Positions 13,201 to 28,200 of a stretch of DNA of 64,000 nt are shown in pieces; within the stretch, counting starts at the first letter, position 1; every line of letters starts with the position of its first letter. The stretch lies in assembly GCA_002633005.1 (NCBI GenBank), contig NMRA01000160.1, forward strand, positions 64,001 to 128,000, written 5' to 3'. Under the pieces are notes generated by a model that was not told the DNA's origin, did not search any database, and was given only the letters and a program-made list of their open reading frames with translations. This DNA comes from Phoronis australis (lineage: Eukaryota; Phoronida; Phoronidae). Both the position numbers and the translations under genes were made by a program.

Positions 13201-16200
13201 GTGTTCTACAACATCATGGAGGGTAGCTTAACCCCACTTAACAAAGATCTTGTCAAGGCCACAGCCAACGGTGACTTCGTGTCGGGCTTAGGCTCTGTCG
13301 ACCTGTCCAATGGGGTGAGCTCTGCCACAATCGATGTCACCATCAACGATGACAATATTCCAGAGATTGACGAGGTCTTCATTGTCAACCTGACGGCTGT
13401 CTCACTTCTGTCACAGTCATTCAGCAACTTCCAACCAAAACTCGGTAAGTACCATTTTCTATCGCTTAATTATATAATCATATATTATACATTTGGTTTT
13501 CATTCACGATGACTACTGAGGTCAGTTTCATGAACAATGACTTGACACCCATAGGCCCAATGACTTGACACCCATAGGCCCAATGACTTGACACCCATAG
13601 GCCCAATGACTTGACACCCATAGGCCCAATGACTTGACACCCATAGGCCCAATGACTTGACACCCATAGGCCCAATGACTTGACACCCATAGGCCCAATG
13701 GCGTGCCAATATGGCAATGGTGTCAAAAATGGAGAAAAGTTAACGTAAGGTTTCAGTCGGTCAGGCTTCATCTCACTTTCAGCTTGAAAAAACACCATTT
13801 TTATTCTTGTTTTTTGATTGCCTGGAAAGGCTCTAACACCTCTATATGGTAAGTCAGTTATGCCAAATTGACAGGCAACTTCTTCGAAAAGAGTTAGTTC
13901 CCCTTTTTACTTCTTCAATTTGCGGCTGGACCTTTGCTTTTCCTGGAATTGTTAAGGTTATGTGGGGCCTTGTCAACAAGTCAGTTCATTTAGTCAAACG
14001 TCGACAAAGCTAATAGAATTTTTTAAATTAACTCTGCGAAAGTATATTATTTTCTGAAAATACAAGGCTTGTAGATTTTGAGTTTTTACTTTATATCAGT
14101 CTCGTACTTCAGTTGCATTTTTAGTTATAAAATTTAGTTAAAAAAGAAAGATACAGTCACAGCAAAATAAAACTATAACACTATTGTCCAATTTTCATGA
14201 TGAAATCGGACGTTACATTTTTCTTAATTGTTCCATTTTTGTTTAATATACAACTTTGAATTTTTTCATGAAATCACAGAAGCCTAATTATTTTAGTATC
14301 CCCTCATGTAAAAATGGAACATTGCAAAAGCAATCCCTAGCAGTGTTTTGGATAATGGTGCACAAAGCACAAATATTCTGAAGTTTCATAATGGATTCGA
14401 ATTGCCAATTTTGAGTTATTATGTTTTTAGTAAGTTAGCCCAATTTGGACATTTTTGCATAGATGTGAGAACCTCGCAAAAACGCAAGACTTTGGGAGAT
14501 ATCACCAGGCATTGCAAGTGAAACAGTAGCTTTACTCAGAAGATTCTTGCATCTGTGGAAGAGAAACTTTATTTTGTTTAGTCTGAGTGTGACCCCCGAC
14601 ACTGAGTTAAATGCAAATGAAGATGAATTAGGTTGGCTTTTAGATAGAAAAGTGGTAAATCAATTTTTGGCTGATTTTTAAATGTCATTAAATCAGTAAT
14701 ACAGTTTATTTTACATGATTTTATGGAAAATGATTTTTGTTTTGAAATTTTATGATAAAACTGGGGTATTCTATCTAAAATAGAGTATGACATTACATGG
14801 GCTCCACAAACTGACTGAACCAATAAGAAGTCTTGGCATAAAGTGAGACCTTGTGCTTCAATTACACATTCTTGTCAAACTGACGAGGTACTTAAAATAA
14901 ACTTCACTGGATTCATTCTTGATAACCTCTCTCTTTTAACCTTTTGTCATTATTAGGTTCTGCTGACACAACTTCGGAGATCATTATCAACGCCAATGAT
15001 GGTACAAAGGGTCAGTTGAAGTTCATCGGAGCACAGTGAGTAGTCGTGCTGGCTTCCATTAGCAGTTGTTGTCACTGCTCTGAATGCTGGCAGGTGTATT
15101 ATTCTGATGTTTAAAGCAGCTGGTATGTTAAACGCTACATCCGCGGGTACAATGAATTTTGATGAAATAAGAAAGAAGTGGTGGTCTCCGTGTTACCTTG
15201 GTCCCTTGCTTCAGTCCATTTTTGTGAAGATTGCAAAATTAAATCAAGTCTCGTCTCTGTGTGAGGTGAGATGTGCCTAAGTAATTGTCATATTACCTTA
15301 GCTAGTCAAAAAAGTTGAGTTTAGTTAAATTTTTGAGTAATTATGTTTAATGATCAATTTATTACATTTTGTTGACAGACGTTTACTCTATGTGTTTAGT
15401 TTAACAGCAAGAGTGTTTAGTCAGTTCATAATGTATTCAGCTATAGTTGTCAACTATCATTTTGAAAACGGACTACTTTTTGTTAAGAATAATCAAAATT
15501 GAAAACAATGATCTGAAAAATTCATTGAATATTCATGAATATGAAAATACATTATGAAGGGTAACTGAGATCAATTTCATTTTGTTTTCAGAGCTTCAGT
15601 TGGCCATATTTGATTACTGCTCCACCTGTTGACCAATTTCTATCTCAGAGCCAGGGTCACGATCACAGCTCCACCTATATTGATTCATATGTTAATGATC
15701 GATCATAATGCCATTTGTCAATGGGTTTTCATCAATCAGTGGCCATTTTTTATTCCTTAGTGAACCATTTTGATCGCTGCATACCTATTGATTACTGCAT
15801 TCAACTCCATCTGTTGACTTAATTTTATCAAAGACTTCAGACAACTCCGTCTATTGACCCATTTTCATCACTGCATACAACTCCATCTGTTGATTCATTT
15901 TCATCACTCTATACAACTCTATTTGTTGACCAATTTTCAGACTGTCTGTGAACGAGTCCAATGCTAATTACACTCTGACGGTGCTTCGTGAGCGGGGAAC
16001 ATTCGGCGAGGTCTCTGTCTACTTCTATGGTCAGGGTATGGGAGCGCTGATCAGGAAAGACTTCATGGTGAAACCAGGGGTAGGTATTTCTTAAACTTGG
16101 ATCACTTAATTTTCACCGTACAATGAATTTGTGTCCAAACACAAGCCTATATCTTGTATTATTATTATGATTATTTTTATCATTATTTATTTGATGACCT

Positions 16201-19200
16201 TCTCAAGGGAGAATGAGAAAAAATACCAGGACCAACAGACAGTAGACAATTTAAAATTAAATTAAAATGCTCTGATCAGGAGTCTCAGAAGACAAAAATT
16301 AGCCGACGCGGGATTACAGATTATTCGAGGGAAGAAGAAGTCTGAGAGAGTCCGCAATACCATTATTACATTCAAATGACCTTGGCTGGCATGGGATTGA
16401 TGATCGACCAACAGGGGATCACCCCATGCCAATTATTCTAGCCGGGAGGGTGCCGGGAACAACCACTCTGTTCTGCAAGTGCATTCGTTTGAAAGATAAA
16501 TACACAGGCATCTACACGTCTAGTAACAAAAATCAAATACAGTAAAATCTCACTAATTTAGCACACAATATGGTGAATAAGTGAGATCACTTTTTCTTAC
16601 TTTTTCGCTAAGAGGTGGCGTATAGCTCTAAATTATCACTTTTCCATGTTCAGTCTCTACCGTTGCTACCAAGTGACAATGTTTTGAAAATTGTGGTCAT
16701 CCACAATTACGATGTTTGAATGAAAAAGAGCAATTTTGGTTTACTTACCGGTTTTGTCCAAAATTGATGAGATTTTGCCATATAATCTTCTTAGGACTTC
16801 TCTTTTTGTGGTGTAATTTGTCTTGGATTTTTCAGACGTCTGGTAAAATGAAGGAAATCTTTTGTAGACATGACACCATGACTTGTATGGTTTGTGTGTA
16901 GATAGGTCATTTTCTGTAATGTAGTTGTTCTGTTTAATAATTAAATTGCAAACCACACGAGTATTCAGGGATGTGCAATGTACAACTGAACTCAAAGGGG
17001 CCAGACATTTGAAAAACTGCAAGCCTTCCACACAATTCGATGTCCTACCTCTGCACAAGAGGAGCGCTCAGTTCAGGACAAGTCGGGTCTGCTACCATCT
17101 GTCAGGTTACTTGTCATTTACCTGAAGTGCTTCCTGTCTTAAACCTGGTGATATGTTTTAGACGCTGTATTTTGCTGCTGGCGAAAGTCGTAAGGAGATC
17201 ACTGTTCAGATATTCGATGATAGCGAGGCTGAACCAGAGGAATCGTTTGAAGTTGTCCTTGCCAGCCCCTCAGGTGGAGTGGAGATAGGACAGCCTGATA
17301 GAGGTAAGAGGGTGTGAATGGCTTTAAGGAAATGATAAAATATTTATTGAAGGTGGAGTTAGGATAAACCTGTGCAGGTGAGAGCTGGCTTATGACTTAA
17401 AGAAAATGACAAAGTATTTTCTGAAGGTAGAAGTTAGAGCAACAGCATCACTAAACAGCTGTTAGCAGTTGAAAATACAGTGGCGGTCACCACTGAATTT
17501 TTCTTGCAGTAGGTACTCGTGATAGATATCTAAGCCCACTGAAATATTGAAAATCGAAATTAAAAAGGCTTTATATCACAATTTGATTGTATCGCAGTCT
17601 TACCTTTTTAATTTTCTTCCAGCTGTTGTCACTATCCTCAATAGTGATGGCGCCAGCGGTTATGTGACCTTTGACTCCGCTGATGAGGTCACACTCACCG
17701 AGCCGAGCTCGTCGAGCACAGCCAACAGTATTGCTGAACTTCGCCTGACCCGTGGTCCCGGCTTCTTTGGCCAAGTCACTGTTCCATTTGAAGTGGTGCC
17801 TGTTGGTAACAGTGGTCAACCAATCACCGACATAACGCCTTCCTCTGGTTTTGTTGTCTTTAATGATAAGCAGGTATGGTTCAACGGATTGTTTGGGTTA
17901 ATGAATAAGTACAGGGTGCTGGAAGCCTGGATCCAATCAACTCTTGAATGAGACTTCACCTGGTCTAGAGTTGTTAATGTTGAAATAAACTTGACCGTCT
18001 AAGCCAATTTTGAACAACTGTAATGCTCTGGGTCAGACAGAAACAATTATAATTGAATTTGATTGGTAAATGTTATGAAACCTTACCTGGTATGATTCAA
18101 GCAATGTTTGCTAAATGAAGATGGCCAGGTAATTCCAGTTAGAAATTGAATTATGTAAAAAGTGACTTGATCACAATCTTAGTTAAAGAAAATTCAGAAC
18201 ATTTTGTTGGAAGCAATAATAATTGTTAAATTTTACTCCTTGTTTCATTTCCCCCCCAGCCTTCTGCCACGCTGAAACTCACAGTAACTCAAGACAATAT
18301 TCCTGAACTTGACGAAGTCTTCATGGTACGCTTGAAGGAGCCACAAGGTGGCGCTAAGCTGGGTGCCGTCACTGAAAGGAAATTGATAATTTCGGCCAAC
18401 GACTCCCCATATGGGCTGTTCAACATCTATGTGAAAGGCACTCTGTGAGTGATCATTCTTTGCAATAGATTTCTTTTGGGCAATGCTGCGTAGAACAAAT
18501 AATCTAATTTGATTGTTTCAGAATCATTCATAGATATTGAGGGCCCCATGGAAAGTAGTGAGAACTGATGGCTTCCCTCATTGTAAATATTTCAATTATT
18601 ATCAATAAAGAAAGACATTGGGATATGGTAAAATCTCAATAGTAGACAAGTGAAATTTTATAATTTTCATACGAAAGATATATTAAGTACCGCAGAATCA
18701 GTGATTACTATTTTCAAGTTCTGTTTCCATGGCTACCATTCAAACAATATTCTTAAAGAATTGGGACATTCACAATAATGGCAGACACCCTTGAAAAGAA
18801 AAGTTGGACATTTTGGAGATGATTTGTCTGCAAAATTGGTGAGGTTTTGTGATTGTGGCAGTCAGCTGATGAGGTTGAATTAGCAGTCTTAAGACTACGC
18901 GTGGGCTGCAAAGTACACGAGAGACACATGCGGTGATAAATCTTTGTTATAAGTTTTCATGAAAGAGAAATATCGTACAGCTTTCTCCAGTGATTCAACA
19001 TTCTAGCCTCACTTCAGTGGCAGCTGTTTTGCTAATCTCCTCTAGTCATGTGTTATGTGATATTGTGTTGTCTTGTGCGACTTTGCTGAACTAGCTAAAA
19101 ACTAATTGCTATGGAACACATCCCTGCCAACATCAGTGTTGATTATTTCGTGCACGGTTACATTTTGGTTTACACATACGAGTTTCTAGTCCGAGTTTGT

Positions 19201-22200
19201 GCTTGATGACCGTAGGTTTGAGCTGCAAACTCAACCTAAAGTTCAAGTGTCAAGTATAAACTTGAAATTTCAAGTTCAGACTCCAAACTCTTAACCTTAA
19301 ATGCTGGGGTCACCAAGTGCAAATTAGGATTAGGAATTTATCTACGGAGACTATTATGTATTTGAGGATAGTCTAATAGACTTTTATCTTGAGTTAACAC
19401 AAAGGTAGAACAGAAAATGCCAAAAATTATTCCAAATTCGAGTAGACAAATTAGACCCCGCACCCAGATTTATAGCTCTGACAAAACACTTGCGACTAAA
19501 CTGCCAAATAATTCAAACAAGAAGTTCGTCAGAGTACTGTTAAAATCTCTCCAGTTTATCTTGAAAACTGCTGTTCATAATTTCTTTGATTATTGTAATT
19601 AACCTTTGTCTTCCAACCATTAACAGAAACAACGAAATAAGTGTCGAAGAGGACTCGGGCCTTGTACACGTGGACGTCGTGCGTACACAGGGCATGCTGG
19701 GAAAGGTTACACTACAGTTACAAACTGTAGGTGGAACGGCAACTGCTACGTCTGGTCCCAACCTGGTGTTATCTCCCCTGGCCATGGTACAGGTCAGCCA
19801 GGCTGTTGGCTGGCACAGTTACGAGTTCAGTGGGATGACCTACATGCTGCTTCTCAGTGGCTACAGGAAGGGGGCGCTGAAGACAGGTTGGTAGACATAG
19901 GGCAACTGTTTTTTTTCAAAGTACTTAAATTGCTGTGAACTATAAGTTCCTTCTCATGTATTGGTAAATTCCAAGGTCAAAGGTTACCGTGTAGTGCATA
20001 TGTGGGCTTCAAACACAGTGGTGATATGTGAACAGCTTCTCTAGTTATTAAAACATGCGCTTCTTCTCTTGTTGACGTGGTCAAAGCTGTTTATAGAGTC
20101 AGCGACAAAGCCGTCTGACCCTGACTCTAAGGTCAATTGCTTTTCAGTCAATCAGTCAATAAATCATATGCATTATTGTAAATACATGCTTTTAATTGTC
20201 TTAATTATAAATGTTGCAATTACTGAATAGACATGCTCTCCTGCTAAAAGCAAAAATTGATTATTTTAAATTTTGTTCGCTAATGTGCTGAGGCGGAAAC
20301 CCCACGTTAGAGACGTACGAATATTTTGTTGATAACAAGATTGCGTTGTTGAGAGTGGGATGTATTTTCAAACTTTCAGCTGTTGGTTCAAATGGTGCCG
20401 ATGTTCCTGTCAATGGAACTGGCGAGGTCATGACCTCTGTGCTCTACAGGTGGCAAGGTGCTCTGGTTCCCATTCAGGTAATAGAGGGTGTTTCTTGACC
20501 GCTCTTCCACGCCCGTTTTGCTATCATTTATGCACTGCCATAAAATCTCACAAATTTCAGAAAAAAATTACACATATTTCATTTTTAAAGGACTGTTCAC
20601 CATTCTTGCCATTTTCAAAAGTGTAAAAAACATATTTCAATAAATGTCTTGAGCACCATTTTTAGATAATTTTGCTTTTTGGTTTAGATTTTTCATAGGG
20701 ACAAGTTTGCATTTGAAATTTTTTTTAACAATTACCGGGATACCATCTGTTGTGGATTGATCCGTATTCTGTGTACTTTTAGGTTGTGTTGTAAAAATCA
20801 TTACATGCGGATTTTCATCTGTCACAGATTTTGAGGAATTCATTCTCTTTTGAAATAATTAGTGTTTCAAAGCGCCAGACCGGCAAAAATTGATGCATAA
20901 AATACCAGTAAGTGACGGAAATATTCAAGAATGCAAAATCCAACCAATAAACATTATTTAATGTATCTTGAGTATTAGACAAATGCCTAATGCTTTATGC
21001 ATACGGAATTTCCCTTTCGCGATTGGTCAGTTGCACTGACTCTGTGAAGGACTGACCAATGAAAAATGTGCTTTATTTGGTTTTGCATTGTGGGATATTG
21101 TATGCTTTGGAAATCATGTTAAGATGTCAAAAGCGAAATTTTGGAGACAAGTATACCACAGAGATTAGATACATTTAGAAAACAAGAATAGGAATTCACC
21201 ATGTTTCGTCACGCTTAGAGTCCTGGCGCTTGCAACAAGATATCTGGATTTGTGGGACTGTGGTAGCGTGGAAAGAAATTAACCATGCCGACAGCAAAAG
21301 CCAAAAAAATTGTTGTAATGGGCTGAGTTTTTATGTAATATAGCTTTTTTAGTTGAACATGAGTTGAAATTGAAAATTGTTGTTTTTGTTTGTATCAATC
21401 CATCTTGTGATTGAAATTTAAACTTTCTGAAAATGTTGGAAATCGTACAAGTTTTCACTTCCAAATCGGTTTTAACACAAAATTTACAGATCATATGCAT
21501 AATAGGTTTTCAGCCCTGAAATTACACAATGGGCAAACATTTGTTATTAATATTAAAATATTTCTGCTTCTGTTTGTAGTCACTGGAAACAGATGGCGCT
21601 GTAAGAGCAACTTCATTCACCGAGGGTGGGAAGACATACCTCGTCGTTATTAACCAAGGTCAACAGGGGGCGTATGAGACTTCCTCTCGGGTCTATGTTG
21701 TCAAGCAAGACGGGTCACTTACTGTTGTAAGACACTTATTGTTTTGTAAATGCTTGTAATGATTTCAAACAGATTTTTTTTCAGTGAATTGGTTTTTCTC
21801 TTAGTTTATGTGACGGGATCGGTCAAAAGAAGATAAAATGTTTGCTATGGATTCTGTAGTTCAACCAGTTCTGTCACTCATTCATGCTTAGTGACTTGAC
21901 ATGAACAGAACCCTCGATCACCGTTCACTGACTGTGAGGTCTTCACTTGTCTCAAAGCATGTTTTGATTCTGTCCAGCCATATTTTTGGTAAAATTTATC
22001 CAATTGTTTCTATGGTGATATATAGATGCTAAAATTCTATTGAAATTAAATTAAAATGTGACTGTTTAGATTTTAAGGTACTTCTTAAGATACATGAATG
22101 TCATTGTGTATATCATTAAACAATTTTGTCAATTTTTGAAATTTTATGTCAAAAGCTCAATGAAATTCACTTAATATACATTCGTTAATTCTAGTTACAA

Positions 22201-25200
22201 AACCTGCCAACGAGGGGAGCCAGTGATGTTCATACATACAAAGTGGGTTCCACTCGCTTTATGGTGATCACCAACTACGCTGACAACAGAGGGAGCACGA
22301 GTATTAGCTCAGATGTGTTCCACTGGGATACCATCAACGGGCGCTTTCTGTCCATCAACCAACCAATCTCGACTCTTGGAGCATCTGCTGTTACGGCCTT
22401 CGTGATTGGTGGAGATACCTACCTAGCCATTGCTAACAAATTTGCATCAGGGTCATATGAAGTAGAGTGAGTGTTGAAATGTGGTTTTTGATACAAACAT
22501 GACCAAATGCGTATTTATAACGCATTGATTCCATGTCCTTGTTAAAAATTCAATGATTTTGTGTAATACATGTTATCATTGCGTAAAGATCATCATCTCG
22601 TCAGATTTGTAACTAAACAATATTTTAAGGAAAAATTAGTAATATTTTAAAATAGTATGCACCAAATCTGTTGATAAGGGATTGGCACTAGTTTAGAGTC
22701 CCAGGGAATAATTGTTATGTTGTAAATCGTGTCCCTTTTTGGCTAACACTGGTTGTTGAAAATAGCTGAAGCCTGTATTCGTGAGGGATCACTGCTGTCA
22801 ACCTTCTGGGACTCAGCATGTCCTATTGTTTTGTTTTAGTCAATTTAATGATGAAATTTCTTGCGACTTGAACTTAAAAGATTTCGATGAAAGTCAAAAA
22901 CCCGTTATGGATGATTTCACAGGTTCATCAATTTGGACAGAACTAAATTTGACTGTTTATGGTTGACAATTGTACAGTTTATGCTACTAGATTATTAACT
23001 CATTTTTGTTATTTTTTGCTGAAAATTTCGACTAAATGAAGTTCTATTCTGTCATACTGTGCTGAAGGAGAATGTCTCAACTGTCTAATAGTAAACTTAG
23101 CTTTGATTTGGATATCATGTGCTTTTAGTCTTTTATCCATCCCACACTTACTGTACCCATCTCTTCAGCAGGATTAGTACAACGTATTACAATTTGTAAT
23201 TTCAGCTCCATTGTCTACAAGATCGAACAGGGCGCATTTGTCCTCAAACAACGCATTCCTTCCAAGGGTGCCGTCGATATCAAATCCTTCTCAGTAGATG
23301 GCACCACCTATCTTGTTCTTGCAAACAGTCGTGACAATGCGGGTCGCACCAGCCAGAACTCGACAGTTTTCAAATGGGACTCGACATCTCTGCAGTTTGT
23401 TACAGTACAACACATTCAGACGGAGAATATTCACAGAGTGAACGCTTTTACAGCTAGCAATGGTCTTGGTTAGTAGTCCCTGAACTGTTGCATTTTTCAA
23501 GAGTTTTTACTTAATAAGCTTAAAATCCTGAGAGCCTAGATAATTTGCTGTTTGTTGTTAAAAATGCAAATTGCCAAAATGGTCATTATTCTGCTACACT
23601 CATGTAACAGAGCAAGTCTCCAGTGAACACCAAAAATGTGCATTTCACCTCGTCATGCATACATTTCAGTTCAGTTACGCATGATAACGCTCAATTCCAT
23701 ATAGGCAAAGGAAGGAAACGCACCCTTCTCCGAAGCCTGTTGCTAGCGAAGTGTCCGACACGTACAGTCGCGCCAGCATGGCCCACGTAACAAAGGCGCA
23801 CTGAGACGCAACAAAGACATTAGCATAAGGATAAATGAACAATAACCTTACAACAAAAATACAATTACTAACGTCCCGTCACACTCGGTCTTCATGACGG
23901 AGAATTCTGCTAGCACTAAGCAATCATTACGAGGAATCGACGAGTGCGACGTGGAATTCGTCGTTTACATAGCGGTCATGATGGGTGAATTTTGATAGTG
24001 TTCAGCCTTCATGACGATGAATTCTAAGTCATTGTGTCCAGTTTTCTTTGGCGAGTACATGTCCGTCTGTGTCAGCTGCAACTCTCATTTTATCACCTAC
24101 TAATTAAAATATGTGATGATTTGTCTTCAGTTCACCTGGCGTTTGCCAGTCGAGATGGCGGTTCCGTTATCTACAGTTGGGACATCACCTCTCGCCTGTT
24201 TACACAGCGGTGGACCGGACCGGTTGTCAACAACATGTCACCAATGACAGTCACGCAGTCGACGGGAGACATGGTTTTGATTGGTTCAGCATCATCTGCT
24301 AATACATCCAATGTTTACCTGACATCACTGCTTGGTGCGAGTGACTTTGTGCCAAGGTATGTGTTGTACAATAGATGCTCAGTGGGAACCTCGTGAAATT
24401 ATTATTATTATGTCTAACTTTTAACTTGATGATTGTTTTAGATTATACTGACGAAATCAAACAAACAATTGTTCTGTTGCAGAAGATGAATCATATTTAA
24501 CCGTAGTATTGTTAAAAATGTTTTATGTCATGTTTGCGCCAGACTTTAAAGTGATACATCATCCAGTCAATTCTTTCACAGACACTGGAAGTTTAATTAG
24601 TTTTCTGCCAATTAGTTTTTCTTTGGTGTTGCTGTAGTTTTAAGTTGCTTTTTCACTTAGTTAATAACTTGCCTGCTTGTTATTTTCATTTGATTCTGTT
24701 GTGCTCCGTACTTGTGTAACATGTTTTGTGTTACAAAGGACTATGTCGTCTTGTTTTTCCAATAGTTTTCTTTCTTTAAAACCATCACACTTCATGATTG
24801 TTATTCAACGCACAATTTGTTCACCCTTTCAGGACAACCACATTGACCTTTGAACCTGGCCAGTCTCACATGTCCTTGGCTGTGGAGGTTCTTCCGGACG
24901 ACTTCCCAGAGGATACAGAGACATTTACCATAGTTCTGTCCAAGCCAACAGGTGGCGCTGATGTAGGCACACACAGCAGTATTAGTGTCAACATCTTGTC
25001 GAATGACGATGCTCACGGAGTAATTGAGTTCTCAGAGGTAAGACAGAGGCAGTGGTGCAGTAGTCTACTTATTAGTTTCAGTTTTATTTTTTCACTTTTT
25101 GAAGCTCTGTTGAGTCAATTTCCTGGCAGTGCTAACTTTGTTACATAACATCTTGTTTCTCAATTCTTGTATAAATGAATCTTTGTAACTGAAACTTTTA

Positions 25201-28200
25201 GCATTGAATATGGTAAACTTGGTTCATTCATAACTAATTTGTGGTAAAATGAGGAGCTCTGTTATTTCATTTATATATCTTGGAAAAAAGTAACCTATTC
25301 TCTGTATATTGCATAAAAATTCAATAATTGTTTTAACTTGATTTGGCCTTTTTTTCTCGATGTCTTTCATTTCCATTTCAACTCCGTTGCTATAATCGTG
25401 ATAAAATATGACATGCACTTTGACTCTTCAAAGGAATCTGCGAATAAGATGGTCTCAGAGCTGGTAGGCAAGGACAACAGGATCACCCTTAATGTAGACC
25501 GCAAGGCCGGATTATCCGGTCGAGTGGTCGTCAGGTGGTCAGCTTCGGGTCAGAACGATGGAGTTAATGACATCACTCCCATCTTTGGAACGGTGAGTTT
25601 TGTCTGATACTGGGCATACTGTCATTGCCTTTATACTTAGGACTATTATGAAGTTAGTAAACTATGGTAACAGTCCTTCCTTGAAACGTGTATTGTTGAA
25701 AATCTTTTTCAAGATGTGTTACAAACAATCTTAACCTAATTGCACTCCAGTTACAGTAGTAAAGACTTTTTATCTGAGTAATCCACTGACCAATTTTCCA
25801 ATCTAGATGTGGACAACTGTATATAGAGTAGGCATCGATGTACTAATCTTGGATCCTGTGAACATACCGTTGTTCAGGGACGAAACTAAATTATAAGCTC
25901 ACGATAAACACAATTTCTTACAGGAATGAATAATCACCAGTGCTTGAAATTTGAAGCCGCTAAAACCGAAATATGAATCTTGGTTTAGACAACTTACTGT
26001 CTTGAAATTGATCTTGAGTTGCCCCTTATTCAAATTTGAGGTGATTCCAGAGCTTTGACAGAACTTACAGTTGGTTGTTAGTTGAGACCATTCTCTTCAA
26101 GTTGGCTTGTTACGGTGTATCATGTTATGCACTGAGCATGATTTTGAGGAACTGGATTTGTTTTGCTAAATCCCAGAAATTTCTTCTCATATGATTTTCG
26201 TCCAATTTTATAGTGGCAATTGGTCTGAATCAAACGTTTCTTGTACAGAATGCGGGGTTTCGGCCACTTAAGATATGGAAGAAATGCAGGTTAGGGTAAC
26301 ACCATTTGGCAGTTATGGAAATTAAAAAATATTGAATATTGTGAGTAACGACTGATAATGCATCAGAAATGACAATTCGTAAAAAATCAATTGGTTGAGA
26401 CCTGTGAATAACCACCATAGATTGAACATGCAAGATACAAGTGTCAAATTGCATTGATTAGTTTTAAAATATCTAACCCAACTGATTCTATTAGCAAGTA
26501 CTAATAGTCTATCTGTCCGTCAGACTGCGTAATATTTCTGTTGAATAGATATGATCTCTTGATTGACCTATTTCAGGTTGAGTTTGCAGATGGTGCGAAG
26601 GTGGCGCAGATCGTGTTGACCATTAAAGATGACCAGCTTCCCGAACTGGACGAGCTGACCCTGGTCAAACTGACCACTGTACAGAATGGGGGCACATCTC
26701 TGGCTGGAAGGGGTGCCAAGATAGGTAAGGATTATGCATCTCGCTTGGTGTCACTTGAGGGTTGGTGAAAGGGACATTATTGATTTTATGGCTGAAAGAT
26801 AAACTTCATGAAATTATTAGCTTTGATCAGAGATATAAACCAACAAAATCCATTGGGTTTCTGTGATTTTATTACAAATTCCCGATTCTAGCCACCATCT
26901 GCTGGACAGTTGCTACAATCAAGGCAGGTGACTTAAACCATTTAAATGGACGTCTGGTTTTCATTGTGTGAGGTTAAGCTCTGCCAGCAGATTACGGGCT
27001 CAGCCTGATCTCAGAAAATCTCTTTTCCAGCCCATAAGCCCTCTTTTAATGATTGGCCGTATTATGGTTATGTAGGAGGCTCTGTGTGTGAGTGTGCTTT
27101 CTGATTGATCTCTGTTCAAAATCTGCGTTCATTTGTATGTGTGCAACTGCTCATACTAAGTCTTCATAATGATTTCCATGTGTTGATTAAATGAACTGTC
27201 TTACAGTTCATAAAGATACAAAACATTTCTAGAAATTTTCAGCTTCTCAGTGCAATGGCTGAAGGCTTCTTAAGTTGGCGTGTTGAACTGCCTTCAGATG
27301 TCATTTGTGTATAGGGCAGGTTAAGTCTTCTTTTCTCCAGTATTTAGACCATCAAAGTTCTTTCATCAATTTCAATCATCAATCGCATGGCAAGGTTTGA
27401 GTAAACTCCTGGAATTTCTCACAATTTTGTGTATGGTCAAATTTTAAGTCGAGTATTATCGTAGACTCTTAAATGTTAAATGAAACCGCTTCTCAAATTC
27501 TTTACATTGAATTGTTTTTCATTTCCCTGACTTTTCAGTCATAGGTAGCCAGTCTGTATGTACACACCACTGAATGTTGTTTACGGTCTACTGCATGCTC
27601 TCACAGGGTCTTACTGTGTGCATAGCTTGACACGTTTGGGCTAAAAACGTGGGAGGATAGCGAGATATGTTACTTCTTGCTCCAGAAATTCTGAGTAGTT
27701 CTTAGTATACTACTACAGACCATAAGTGAACAGATCGCTAGAGAAATAGGTTTTTGACGTTTTGAGTTATCCGTGTTTCCCACTGTGTTAACTATTTTTT
27801 GTCTCGTGTTTTGATTTCTTTGTACTTGCTTGAATTGAAGAAAAATTGAAATTAAAAACATTGTGAGTGGACGTCCTATCAGTCTCAGTGACTATCATTT
27901 TGTCAGTGCTTGCCTGCTGAAGTCTCTTGCTTACTCACAAAACACCAGCAATGTCTTGCATGATTCCAAACTCGCGAGTTATTTGCTTTTATTGATCGCC
28001 AAGATTTTTCACTCAACAGCATGGCTGTCAATTCTCACGGAAGTCCAAATTCTACTGCTTGTGAGTTGTTTGGTATCTTTTCACAAAGTTTAGTTTGTTC
28101 TTTTTGAGTTTAGGTTATTAACTATTTGCTCGTGTCTTATTATAGAAATTTGTATTAGATGTTGCCAAGTCTAATGTCGTTCATTTGCTGCAATTTTACT

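Noticed and set aside
13478-13798. Minus-strand ORF of repeated WAYGCQVIGPMGVKSLGL units
   Set aside because: It is a by-product of the 23-bp minisatellite (69 bp, or 23 codons, per frame cycle). Nothing suggests it is a gene.
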